The notes beneath the pieces are model-generated. The model searched no databases, was not told the DNA's origin, and saw nothing but the letters and a program-made list of their open reading frames with translations. The position numbers were made by a program, and so were the translations under genes. From Taenia hydatigena (Eukaryota > Platyhelminthes > Cestoda > Cyclophyllidea > Taeniidae), in NCBI GenBank assembly GCA_036345935.2, contig JADWOT020000006.1:14792519-14856518 (forward strand): a stretch of 64,000 nucleotides of DNA, given 5' to 3'. Below are positions 11,931 to 22,900 of this stretch, piece after piece. The stretch's first letter is position 1; every line of letters begins with the position of its first letter.

Positions 11931-13359
11931 CAGTGTAGTGCTTTGTTTGTTGGAACTACTGGTTTCGGTCAAGATCACAGAGGTGACCGGACTGCCCTAG
12001 CTGCGTGGGCTGGCCTCCGGGCCATGCCAGCAGCCTATTTTCCTCTGTCCGTCGAATATATATATATATATATTCTACCCTAGCATTCTGCCTTCTTTTG
12101 CCTTCGAGGAACAAACTACAAATGTATTGTAGTGCGTCGATTGCCTTGTTTGACTTTTGACAATGGTGATGAGCAAATTTATACCCTTTTCATCTTATTC
12201 GCCAGGTAGGAGGGCTACTCGACATGTTAGCAGCCCCAATTGAATGCACATTCTGCCCGAATATTGTGACATGTATCGTCTTTAGGGAAGGGACGGAGTG
12301 CCGTACCATATTGAACATGGGAAAGAGCCTGGGACTACCGGCACAGTCCTTAGAGCGGTCCACCCGGCAAAAGTACAATGACCACGATGCAAAATTTGCC
12401 TCTTTCCCAAAATTGCGAGTTTTCCGACCAACGCATTGTACACATGTATCGCCCCAAGGCAACGATTTATGAAGAGGCGATTCGAAACATTGAAGCACAT
12501 TGGTCATTTAAAAGTAACAGTAAAAGCCATGCAAACCTTGTTTACATCTACACTGATCAAGTTCAAAGAATGCTGCTTAAATTATTGCGGAAGGTTGTCT
12601 CCACCTTGGTTGTAGTGCTGTTTAAAGAGCTTGCCACCTCAGTCTAGTGCTGAATGATCCCAATGAGCTGCCAATCAGGTAGTGCGTCATCGTTTGAAGA
12701 CGCACGAGACGACGATTTCTAGGGTAGACTTGTTGTAACAAGAGGGCTTTCATGGCTTCCACTGACTTGAGCTTTCATTTGTGCAGTTACATGCAAAAGC
12801 TACAGTTGAAAGAAAGACTCGGAAATTAATCACATTTGTGGTTGCACATGGCGCAATTTCGTGAGAAATGATAAAATAAATAAGGAGCGATCCAATGCGA
12901 AATAATTTTTCACTAACATGACTAAATAGTCAAAATAATGAAGAAGCCTTGGAAGCTTAGCTCTGGGAAAGTGGAATTCGCTCTCGACGCTTCCCCATGT
13001 CATTCTTTAATGTCAGCCGTTACAAAGAGATTACTACCGTAAGTCAAGTCCCACATACCAACCTCATTAGTCATTACGTTGCTTTTAAATGGAAAAATAT
13101 GTATTCACAATGCCAATGATCCCACTTTGCAATTCATTGAGATAGGTATCTTTGACCCGCACCGGACTTGGTATCCAAGTTAGGAAGTGAAACTCACTAT
13201 TGCGCATGTTTATCGCCTGAAAGCAGCTTAATGTATGGAAGGTCTGGATTTATTGTAAATACGCAGATGCCTTATTTACTACAAAAGGTATCTTTACTCG
13301 AAAGCATTGCATTCTGGCCACATTGGCAGGCCTCAGCCCTTTTGTGTATTGCTTATACT

Positions 13360-13545
13360 TGCATAATACTTCGTTTGTTTGACTGCCGGTTTCAGCGCCA
13401 GTCACTTGGGTGGACATATTTCCTTGGCCGGTTAGGCTGGCATCCGGACCATGCCAGTAGTCCCAATCTCTTCTGCGCGCCGAATACATATATTCTACCG
13501 GAAGATTATGCAATCTTTTGTCTGCATAAAACTCGGAGCTCTACA
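13360..13545 (+). mobile_element. Solo LTR, diverged
   Basis: About 186 bp, in the same orientation as copy 1. It starts TGCATAATACTTCGTTTG, keeps the CCGGTTTCAG, GCTGGC.TCCGGACCATGCCAG and TATATTCTACC blocks, and ends GGAGCTCTACA. It is more diverged than the LTRs of copy 1. The flanks (atact, atggc) show no target duplication. A 135-residue open frame across it is a by-product. Confidence 0.7.
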
Positions 13546-14232
13546 ATGGCTGTAGCGAAAAGTAAACAATCTTGAGGGACAACTTTTCTGAGTTTTACGT
13601 CTGGATGATAAACGATGGCAAAGCTGATTTAGTGCTTATGCTGTGGATAAGGGAAATAATAGTAACTCCTAACAGAAGGATTTTAAATGACCTCTGCATT
13701 CAGCAACCACCCTAGCCTTGTGCCCTTAGCGAAAGATAATAGCAACGAAACGGCACTAGCTGTGAATAATCTAAGTTTTGCCACTGAGCATCTTTATTGT
13801 ACCTGCGTGAAGATGCTGATTAAGTGAATTTGCAATATCTTTTCCAGACAGATAAGAATAGGCAGCTCTGAAGTGAGAGCAATGTGGCGAGGGGGAAGTA
13901 ATGCGAGAACATACCCCGAGGAACTGTGTTTACTTTGGGCTACTGTTCCAGCACCCATGTATGGGCACTCGTAGTGGCCAGTGCAATTTATTTTGTCTGA
14001 TTTTGGTTTCTAGATCTCAGTTGAATTTCCATTAGCGCTCGGTGACGTTGCGGACATGTATCCCTTAAATTGTATCGAAATTTGATAGCTGGCAGGGTTG
14101 CCTAATGAATGATTTGTTTCACCGCTGATTACGTTGCGATTGCCGACACGGCGACTTATTTATAGAAGCACCGAGAAAGACGATCTAAAGATGAGGGGCT
14201 ATGAAATATTTTTTTCATAATTCTCAGGCTCG

Positions 14233-14416
14233 TGTAGCGTCCCGAGGCTCCCTTGAAGACAAAAGAAAGCACAATACCAGGGCAGAATATATGTTCAACA
14301 GGCAGAGGGGAATGACCTGCTGGACTGGCTCGGAGGCCAGCCTACGCAACTGAGGAAATAAGGCCGCCTCGGCGATCCTGACCGAAACCGGTAATTCAAG
14401 CAAACAAAGTATTACA
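14233..14416 (-). mobile_element. Solo LTR with near-matching flanks
   Basis: This 184-bp LTR is in reverse orientation. On the plus strand it starts TGTAGCGTCCCGAGGC and ends AAAGTATTACA. Flanking pentamers gctcg and gttcg match at four of five positions, a probable decayed target duplication. It lies about 550 bp upstream of the TTI2 start codon. Confidence 0.78.
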
Positions 14417-14972
14417 GTTCGATTAAGGGCGACCTCGTTGGCTATTTTGCACCACGAGGAGTGGATTAATCTCAGATTAAGCTATCAATCCCCAAGCTTC
14501 CATTTGTGTCGAATGTGTACATTTTGCCCGAGTGTTGTGTCTATTTTCCTTTTAACGAAAACTTCTAAAGTTACAGCATCACACGTAATGCCCAATTGCC
14601 AATTAGGAAACGTTTAAAATGTCAAAACTGTTGTGACTACTTAAGCGATTTTCGTCTGAATCACTATAAAGTAGCACTTTAAAAATCACATGCCCGATTA
14701 TTTTGAGAAACTGCTTTTTGTCAAGAGTACCCAAGATTAAGACGATCATTTATTATACAAGCTTTCCTGCATACCTTTGAAGACCTATAATTCATTTATT
14801 TTGTTTGGGCAAAATGACATAAAAATAAACTCATCTATTCACTTTGACATCAAAACCAAGCCTTTAATTTTTTCCTCGACCATAATTGGATTAGCCGATA
14901 CTGGAATTCTTGTTATCTGATTGGTCTGTTAGTTGACTGGATGTTATAGCCGTCACTCACGAGGTGGCGCCA

Positions 14973-16433
14973 ATGGACGACTGTCTCTTCAATGATATCG
15001 AAAATGTTATTAGTATGTCATCACTATCATGCCATGAGGAAGAGGTACCGACTTCTCGATGGGAAGAACTAGCATCGAACGTCAGTAATTTATTCATTCG
15101 ATTCAGAAGGGTCGACGTCGAAAAGCTTTCCCACCGATCTCTTATCCGGCTTTTGATAATCATTTTTGGGTGCTTAGGAAATGATACATCAACAAGAAAA
15201 ATAACGAAATGTGACATGCATCTTGTAACATTGGCCCACGAATTACTCAATTCCCTTATAGCTTCTTTTGGGGTTGTTGACGTTGGCGGCTTCCTGGCTA
15301 TGAGTTTTCACGAATGTCCCATGGAGGCTCCAGTGTTTGATCTTATTTTACGTGAAAGCGCTCACTGTATCGCACGTCTGTGCGATGATTCAGATGGCGG
15401 TTCGTTGAGCAGAGGTCCTCTTTTTCGTGATGCGCTTATTTGGACAACTAGCATGGTTCGTTTTCCTGTTTTGCGCGATGCTCAGCAATTAGCCATCTTG
15501 CATCCATTGAGCCTTCAATTAATTGAAGATTATCGATGCCAGCTTAAAGTACTTGGCCTCAAAGTGCTCATACACCTCACTCAAGAGGTCGTGGTGGCAT
15601 CTTGGAGGACGACAGGTCGTGCCGAGGCAACCCTGGAATCATTGACGTGTCAGCGATCTATCCACACTGAGAATGCGGTGGGCTTCTGTACGGTTTTTTA
15701 ATAACTTGATCGGCGTATATGTTCTGACTAATTTTCCCTTTGCAGCAACTCGTGGAACTCACGTATGACTGTATTTCTGCATTTATATCTCTACTCGAGC
15801 CTACTCCTCGGAAAAGATGGTATTCCAAAGTTGTGGACATTCTTCTATGCGATCTAGCTCTGGAAACCTGCCTAGACAAAAGAATTGTACTTTTGAGGCA
15901 CATTTCAAAGTTGGTCGATGTTCTGGGACAGGAAATACTGGTTCATTCAAGGCGATTGCTGAAAGCTGCGGAGGTATCCCTGCTGGCTCCTCGTGCACCC
16001 CCATGCGTGAGTGACTCCCCTCATCTAAGGTTATGGCTTGACTGCTTAGTCAACGACTCCTTCATATTCCGCATTCCTCATTCATCTTTAGAAGGAAGAG
16101 GTTCATTCACAAGAGCACGAATCTTTCCTTCTGCAACTTAACATTTTAAAGAAATATCTTGACCTGATCGCGGATCGTCTCCTTCCGGATATCGTTCCAA
16201 TGATTCTACCGCTGATAGTTGCCTTTGTTGACTTAGAATGGAGTAGGAAAGGCGTTAACTCTAATTCCTCCTCCTCGGAGAACATGGCCCATGTTATAAA
16301 TGAAATATTCGGCAAGCTAGCTGCTGCCGACGTCACAGCGGTTTGTGACACGCTTAGTGCATGCTCCGAACTCTTCCCGTCTATCAAGCCTGTCTTGTGT
16401 AAATCCACGCTTACATGTCTATGTCAAATATAA
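14973..16433 (+). CDS. TTI2: TELO2-interacting protein 2 homolog
   Basis: Three exons, 14973-15677, 15746-15973 and 16092-16433, all in phase 0, give 424 residues. The 68-bp and 118-bp introns have clean GT-AG ends (TTTGCAG and CTTTAG acceptors). The most telling segment is HPLSLQLIEDYRCQLKVLG followed by LKVLIHL, which lines up with HPLLLRLLDDFRPEHKLLG in human TTI2. The rest is alpha-helical, leucine-rich repeat-like sequence with a C-terminal helix pair (KKYLDLIADRLLPDIVPMIL), as expected for the family; human TTI2 is about 500 residues. Family knowledge: with TELO2 and TTI1 it forms the TTT complex, a co-chaperone that stabilises mTOR, ATM, ATR and other PIK-related kinases. Start is the ATG at 14973. 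Convergent with FOXRED1. Confidence 0.78.
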
Positions 16434-16539
16434 GATTTTTAACGGGAACTGCTTCGCGTTTACTGCATAATAGTACGTTGAAGATACAACAGGTCTATTT
16501 ATATAAAACTTATCTACATAGAGGAGCATAATTGGGAGG

Positions 16540-18760
16540 CTAGAATATGGACCTTTCTCGAAACGGCATGCCTAGGAGGAATCGATCGAAGGAGAAACGG
16601 GTTAAATCGATTGTCTTGTAGTGTCGATAGTGAACGAGTTCAGCCACGGCGCGACCGATAGGCACGGCATGTTGAATACCGAGACCGGATGAACCAGTCG
16701 CCAAGATCATATTGTATAGGTAGGGGTGCTGACCGATGATAAGGCTTTGGTCAATTGGATTATAGTCGTTGAAGCATGACCACGCAGACTGAATGCGTGC
16801 TGATGCCATTGCAGGAATTCGCTTTGCGAGCCGCGGCTGAATATCCTCGGTATATTCGGTGTAATCCACATCTAGATCGTCAGATCCAGCCTGAAGAGAA
16901 TCAAGAACTTTGCAGTGAGAGCCCGATACAACGCTTACAAAAGTACGCAACTAGTACGCTAGCTCATTCTTTTGAGTGAGTCAAAACCCTGTCGGCAAAA
17001 ATGTGCTTCTGAACATGAGCAATTAGCAGTTGAACAGAAGGGAAAAAGAGCTTAATGTTACTTTTAAAGGCTTTCAGGATAGGCTTAGAACCAAAAAGTA
17101 TCGTGATAGATGTAGGTAAAGACAAACCCATCTAAAAATTTGGGACGCACAGTTTTGCATTCGCGGGGTTGGGTAGGGTTCATGCAGACAGCGAAGTCAC
17201 CTGAAAGGCCCTGACGTTGAAGAATAAGACCGGAGGAATCGAGAACAACTGGAGCGTCGATACCGGGGAAGTGCGTGGAAGGTTGGGAGTAATCCGGACG
17301 CACAATGAAAATATTTTGTTTTCTAAAAGGGTGCAAATAAATAAATCTAGAGGATGATCATGCGACACCAATTTCCGATGAACTTTTAAACAGATGCTAG
17401 CGGTTTTACCAAGTGCCCCCCTAGAAAAAATGAGTAAGGTGAAATTAGTACAGCATAGCCCGATTGCACACCGTTTTTGGACGGGCAAAGGAGGGACCTC
17501 CTCCTGCACTTCTGCCATAGCCAGTTTCATGATCTCACCGGACCATGCGCCCGCGCAATTGACGACTGTGTAGAAGGCGATCTTCTCGACGCCACCGGAG
17601 GGGGTCCTGACTATCACCTCACTGAGGCGTGGAGCGTTCAGAGGAGCTCGCTTGGGCCTATCCAGGAAATGTGTTCGCGTTAGGCCCTTGAAGAACGCGA
17701 AGCCTTTCACCTCCCCCACAACATAGTTTGCACCGAACACATGGGCTTTGTTGCGCAGTCGACGCACCAACAGCCATGGATCAAACCAACCTTCGTTTCT
17801 ATCACCTGTTGGTGTTGAACAACAGCACGTCAGCATTATATATTAGTCAAATTTATTGAAAAAGTGGAATTCAGAGCACTGTTTAATCCTGCCAATAATA
17901 AAAACGGATAATAATTATACAAGGATAAGGCTGACCGTATGATGCCAATTGAACATCGCCCACATTGAGCCAGGGCCAGCGCGCTTCAACTTCCTTTGGT
18001 GTCATCAAGCGGTTGGGAAGTTTAAGCGCCCTAGACTGTAGAATTCGTAAAATGATTACCTACGCTTGCAACTGATAATTCTCCCTCATTTGTTCGCAGT
18101 TTTTTTCATCTGACAGGATAAGGTGCCCATGTGGATTGAAGTTGACGTCCGCATTGTCATTTTCTAAGCATGGAAATAAAGATAGACGAAAGAAAGGTTG
18201 GAATATCCCACCCGGTATTCTATTTCGAAGAAACTCATCAGCATTGATAAAGGTAAAAAAAAGTATTTTTAGCACTGCATAACATACAGTAAACAAATCC
18301 GATTATTCAATTCCAAAAAATTCCGCTTACGTGAAACTGAGAGTTGTTCGTCGATATCGCGTAAGAATTCAGCTGCGAAAAGAGACATCTGTATGTTTTC
18401 CGGTTCTGAAAATTGCGTGCGGAGATTACCCAACCCCAAAAGGCTGGATGAGTGCGACAAACTGGGATCACGCTCAATTACGGTTACCGTAGTCCTGGAC
18501 AAATATCGGATCCAAAAAGCCACGGACCAGCCAATAACTCCGCCGCCGATCACGACAACATCAGACTGTTTGGGGATTCGGTCCTCACGGTCTGTAATCC
18601 AAGAGATTGAGGATAGAGTCAGAATTTTTACATAACTGGACCTACATTGAAAGCCTGGCTGTTCAAACCGGCAGGTACTCAATGACGACGACAAGGAGGA
18701 GGCGAAACGACGCCGATAACCGCCCCAGAGTCTCGCAAAACGGAATGTGGTACAATGCAT
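16540..18760 (-). CDS. FOXRED1: FAD-dependent oxidoreductase domain-containing protein 1
   Basis: Six minus-strand exons: 18760-18331, 18163-18064, 18030-17936, 17805-17472, 17322-17151 and 16890-16540. They give 493 residues, close to human FOXRED1 (486). A basic Arg/Ser-rich N terminus fits a mitochondrial presequence. The FAD-binding Rossmann motif is SDVVVIGGGVIGWSVAFW, followed by the glutamate-containing VIERDPSLSHSSS. Later family segments are EPENIQMSLFAAEFLRDI, FNPHGHLIL, RNEGWFDPW, VVNCAGAWSGEI, RIQSAWSCFNDYNPIDQ and ILATGSSGLGIQHA...GRAVAEL. Family knowledge: an assembly factor for mitochondrial complex I. The intron at 18063-18031 is 33 bp. The donor of exon 5 (ACT/GTGCGT) is the least certain junction; it was chosen because it keeps phase 0 and the alignment. 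Tail-to-tail with TTI2. Confidence 0.93.
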
Positions 18761-19660
18761 CGGACATCAATAAGGAGATTCTTGAGAAAAATGAGGTGGA
18801 CTGTTGCTTCTCGAAATTCGGATAAATTCAAGTAAAAACAGACGCAGAGGTAGAGTTATAGCCCTGTAAATTTGTCAGAAGCTCAAGGTATGACATTCAC
18901 GCCACCAAATACGTGCTACACTGGACTAGATGAACACATGAATTTTGCCTGAGGTGTATGTGCTGGCGGGACTCGTCTCCTGGACCCTTTTTTATCCAAA
19001 AAATTTGGAACAAACTAACAAGCAACAGAATTGACTCGTGTTCAGCTTTTAGGCACGATGCAAGATTACAAATCCAAAATACTAATAAATGCTCGATATT
19101 ACCTCAAAAGACGACCCCAACCAAACAACGTGAAATTTCGAACGCTAGTTGGCCTCAGAACTCCAAAAGAAAACCAGCTGGATAACGTACGATATCAGAA
19201 GTTTAAAGCTTCTGTAAGAATTTACATCAAAGCATTGGCAAATGAATCAATATGTGTCTAACTATGCCGGAAATCCTTGCAAAAGAAAATTCCATTATAT
19301 TCGCCTATGCCAATAATTACACTATGCGACTTGTAGTACATGTTTAGTGTCCTTACGCAACTGCAAATCAACGTGTAATGCCATGGATTGTATTATTTTT
19401 TTGCTAATTCTGACGAAAAGCAGATCTATGTCAATAAATTACTTCTGTTAGAGCGAATTTAACAAATATCTGTAAGGCAATAATTCCTCTCCTTAAGCAA
19501 AAATTACTGTTTGATTAATCAATCAGCATGCTTTTTTAGTTTTTACTAAAACATGAGCCGTACTTCCTTTTCATTATTTACTCTAAGCACAATCGAATGA
19601 CCTAGAGGTAAGGTCATGCAAACGGCTATATAGGCTGCTTTTCTCAGAAGTTTTGAGTGA

Positions 19661-19675
19661 TTTTTGTTTCCACAG
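19661..19675 (+). other. Splice acceptor just before the ACBP start codon
   Basis: A pyrimidine-rich tract ends in CCACAG at 19675, and the ATG follows two bases later. This is either the 3' end of a 5'-UTR intron or a spliced-leader trans-splice acceptor, which flatworms use on part of their genes. The sequence alone does not decide. Confidence 0.55.
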
Positions 19676-19677
19676 GA

Positions 19678-19964
19678 ATGGATTTTGCTACGGCGGCCGC
19701 GGAAGTGCAGACGTTGCCTTATTGTTCTGATGATGACAAACTCTGTCTCTATGGTCTGTACAAACAGGCAACGGTTGGAGATATAAACACAGGTACGGCA
19801 TAGTCCTTTATTATCTACCTATACTTTTAGCTAAGCCTGGCTTGCTTGATGTGAAGGGGAAAGCTAAATGGGAGGCCTGGAGTGGGAGGAAAGGCATGTC
19901 TCGATCGGAAGCGGAGCAAGAATACGTAAAGAAGGTTCAAGCATTGTTGGCTAGTGCGAAGTAA
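19678..19964 (+). CDS. ACBP: Acyl-CoA-binding protein
   Basis: Exons 19678-19792 and 19831-19964 are separated by a 38-bp intron and give 82 residues. That is near the 86 usual for small cytosolic ACBP/DBI. The core signature LYGLYKQATVGDIN spans the exon junction region, followed by KPGLLDVKGKAKWEAW and the helix 4 segment EQEYVKKV. The acyl-CoA contacts of the family, the Tyr and Lys of YKQAT, Lys in KAKWEAW and the later Tyr, are all present. It binds medium- and long-chain acyl-CoA in the cytosol and supplies it to lipid metabolism. Parasitic flatworms cannot make fatty acids de novo and depend on such carriers (established knowledge). It diverges from FOXRED1, with 917 bp between the start codons. 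Confidence 0.96.
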
Positions 19965-22900
19965 TGCCGTATACATAATATACAGATTTTAATGCGGTGG
20001 TTTTTGTCGTGAAATTTTTTGGGTTCTGTCTTTCGCCGTAAATTGGACGCCAGATTTTTAATCCTGTGAACAGGAAGGCTATAGGACTCCCAGCTTTCTA
20101 TTTCTGTGCTTAGACTAGCGTCGGGAGTGTCTTCATACCTATGCTGTTGTCAATGATGCTGTGATGAGGATGGGCTCAGAACTCTCTCGCTCTTCATAGC
20201 ACAGGGCCTGCCAAACCATGCGTCTTCGAGTTTGTTTTAAGTGAGGAGGCGATATTCTCGAGATATGCGAAGTCGAGGGGCTAGCGTTGTCATGGGACCC
20301 CTTGCGACAGGGTATTTAACACTTGTGATAGCTGCATTATTGATACAGTGGTAGTCTTGGAATTTGCGCTCATGCGCTTAGTCTTGGCTTCCAATTTGGG
20401 AATGTGTGGGTTGTTGTGGGGTTTTTTTTAATGACGCTGGCGGAGCCATTACTGCCAAGAGATGCAACGGACGCGTAGGCTAATATAAATGCGATGTGAA
20501 GCTGACTACTGTTCTAATTCATTAATGCATTAGATGGCTACTACGTGAGCAAAAATGCGTTTGATAAGGACTTCGGGTCCTTTTCTGACGTTTTTTCCAG
20601 ATCTTGCCTTGATACAAAGTGCAGGTTTTTGGGAAGATTAATTATGGTAATGGGTGGCTTTACGACTCTATCAGTAACATGATCTTTCGACTAGGAAGGT
20701 TTTGTTGCACACACCTATTCGTATTCGTTGTCACTTTGGGTACAAAGGAGGTTGAACTGGTGATAAAAACATTGGAAATGGCAAATCACTGTTGACTTAT
20801 GCAATTACAAATCCCGCACCTAAGCGCAGATGAAGATTGTACGAATTAAGTAAACCCATTTCACAAAGTTATATAGTACTTTTACTAGTTTTCGCCTACA
20901 TTGCATGCTATCAGTTTTACCTGAATATCACTTCAATAATGACAATGGTGAAAGCTCATTATCTTTTTCCGTTGTTGTCATATCTACTCAGAGTGTACAA
21001 TGACGTGTATTGACAATGCTATATCTAATTTATGCAGCGATTGCAGTGGTTCGTGATTTTTATTTTAGTTTTAGCTTTGCTTTGACCTTTCATGCAGTGA
21101 TAAATCATTTTAGAAATGAGTCCCTAATGGTTACGAGATTTGGAGCTCATTGCTTAGACGGCAATGGCAGTCCAAGTAACCGTACAAAATTAAAAAAAGG
21201 AGGCCTAATAGCACTTTGGTTTGTTAATATTTGACAATTATAGGTTCACTATTTTCATAATAATACGTGTTGCTGAAAACGCAGCAGCGAATTTGCACAT
21301 TGAACACTAAGGTGTAAGAAACATTCATGCCATGGACGTTGGTCGCTTGGTGCCAAGTTAGCATCTGGTAACACTTCCCAGGGCCCTGAAGACCAGCTGC
21401 AGTGCATACAACTTGACCACTCTATAAAATGATGGAGTTCAGAGACAAACCATTAAAGATCCACCGTCTCAGTTACCGCTGGAGTCGGGCGGCGATGTAC
21501 GAGCGTATGAAGAGGTCGAGTTGGTTGCATACACAAATAACGTTAGTTCAATACCATTATGTAGCAAAGGATAAAGTACTCGAGTATACTTGATGAAAAT
21601 TTGCCCGAGACGACAAGTCATTTGTGCAAATTTGGTGAACATATCGCAAGCTCCAATGATGCGTACGTGGGATTGGACAAATAACAAAACGAGCTAGAAG
21701 GAACAGTTATACACCAGCATTCCAGTGCAGCACTTTGGGCAGGTATTAATAATTTTCGAATGAGAATTCTTGCCCAAATTACTTTTAAACATTTCTGACA
21801 AGTTCAACGCCAACCTTAAGCAAATTATTTTGTCTCGCATGTCAGGAAGGTGGCGAATGATGAGAGTAGGTACTTTGAGTGCATTTGACTCTTTTCAAAT
21901 TACCATGTCAGTTATTAAAACGATCGTTCGCTTAGTTACCTGGGTAAGCGATTGTTTTTACTGGAACGATTTCTAATGATATCAGCATAATTTGCAGCGA
22001 CTAAAGTAAAAACGAATCTGTGGAATTAAAAATGCCAAAATATTATCGTTTCTTGATTCGTTACCAGTTAAAAGTCGGAAAATATAAGTCCTCTCATAAA
22101 ATCTGTAAAAGTGTTGTCAGTTACTTATTTACCCTTATTCTTGAATGGGTTTTAAGATGGAGAATTTGCAACGGGACGGTTTTCACCTAAAAAGCGTTTG
22201 TGGTTAAAGAAATATTGTTAACATTAAAATTCTGCCTGTGCATAAGCCTCTTTGAAGTATAGCGACTCAAGAAATTAATTATGTTGTTGAAACTGTAGGG
22301 TCCAGTAATGAAAAACTGAGATCAGCCGTTAATTCTATTCAGGAAAACTCTCTTAGTGATTTTATCAATGTTATTTTGGTATCCAATGGTTCAGCTTCAC
22401 GCAACTCATGTCACCTACTGAATTGACACAGAGATTTTTTACCAATCATGAACTACTATAAGTAGCATGCAAGTGGTCAATCACAGCAACATCCCTGATT
22501 CTAATTTGCTTGAGTAAGCTCCGGAACCAAGATTTTCAATCACATTAATGTAAAATACAAATCTGATCTTCTTCAGACAGAAATCAAAACTATTTCTCAC
22601 GACAGCTCTCCTTTCCATTGTTCCAATACACTTCACACGATGAAAAAATCACAGACGAATTGCATGCACGTTGGACTAAGTGGCGTGATTACCTCATCAT
22701 ATCCACGAAGGTCGTCATAAACACTTTATCTAATTATCACTTTTATGGCATTACACCTCTGTCGGATTGCTGCTGATTACGCAACACGAAGCCTTTGAGT
22801 GTCTCCCCAGCACCACATAATTCCGATGCAATTGAAGACATCGGAAAGCATTCGTACCTCTTCAACCCCACACTTTATCCTACACAGTTATACACCCTAG

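Larger units (their letters stand above)
11280..12120 (+). mobile_element. Complete miniature LTR retroelement (TRIM-like), copy 1
   Basis: This 841-bp element has a 5' LTR (11280-11467), a primer-binding site (11469-11486), a 466-bp internal region, a polypurine tract (11917-11930) and a 3' LTR (11934-12120). The two LTRs are 188 and 187 bp, start TGTAGT, end CTACA and are over 90 percent identical by eye. The last 20 bases of the 3' LTR differ (GAGGAACAAACTACA against GAGGGAGCCTCGG...CTACA). The internal region has no frame recognisable as gag, protease, reverse transcriptase or integrase, so transposition would need enzymes from another element. Flanking pentamers (gctat, aatgt) do not form a clear target duplication. 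TRIM elements are known in plants and have been reported in taeniid tapeworms; membership of that family is an inference. Confidence 0.85.
10540..14972. other. Retroelement-rich intergenic region
   Basis: This stretch separates PSMG4 from TTI2. It holds four LTR-related insertions, annotated separately: solo LTRs at 11000-11199, 13360-13545 and 14233-14416, and a complete miniature element at 11280-12120. The short open frames here overlap the LTRs or are isolated and not recognised. A faint similarity near 12235-12285 and 14510-14560 (a TTTTGCCCGAGTGTTGTG-like core) may be another old repeat. Confidence 0.6.

Noticed and set aside
13168..13575. 135-codon plus-strand open frame
   Set aside because: It runs across a solo LTR; the match to other LTR copies is at DNA level and no protein family is recognised.
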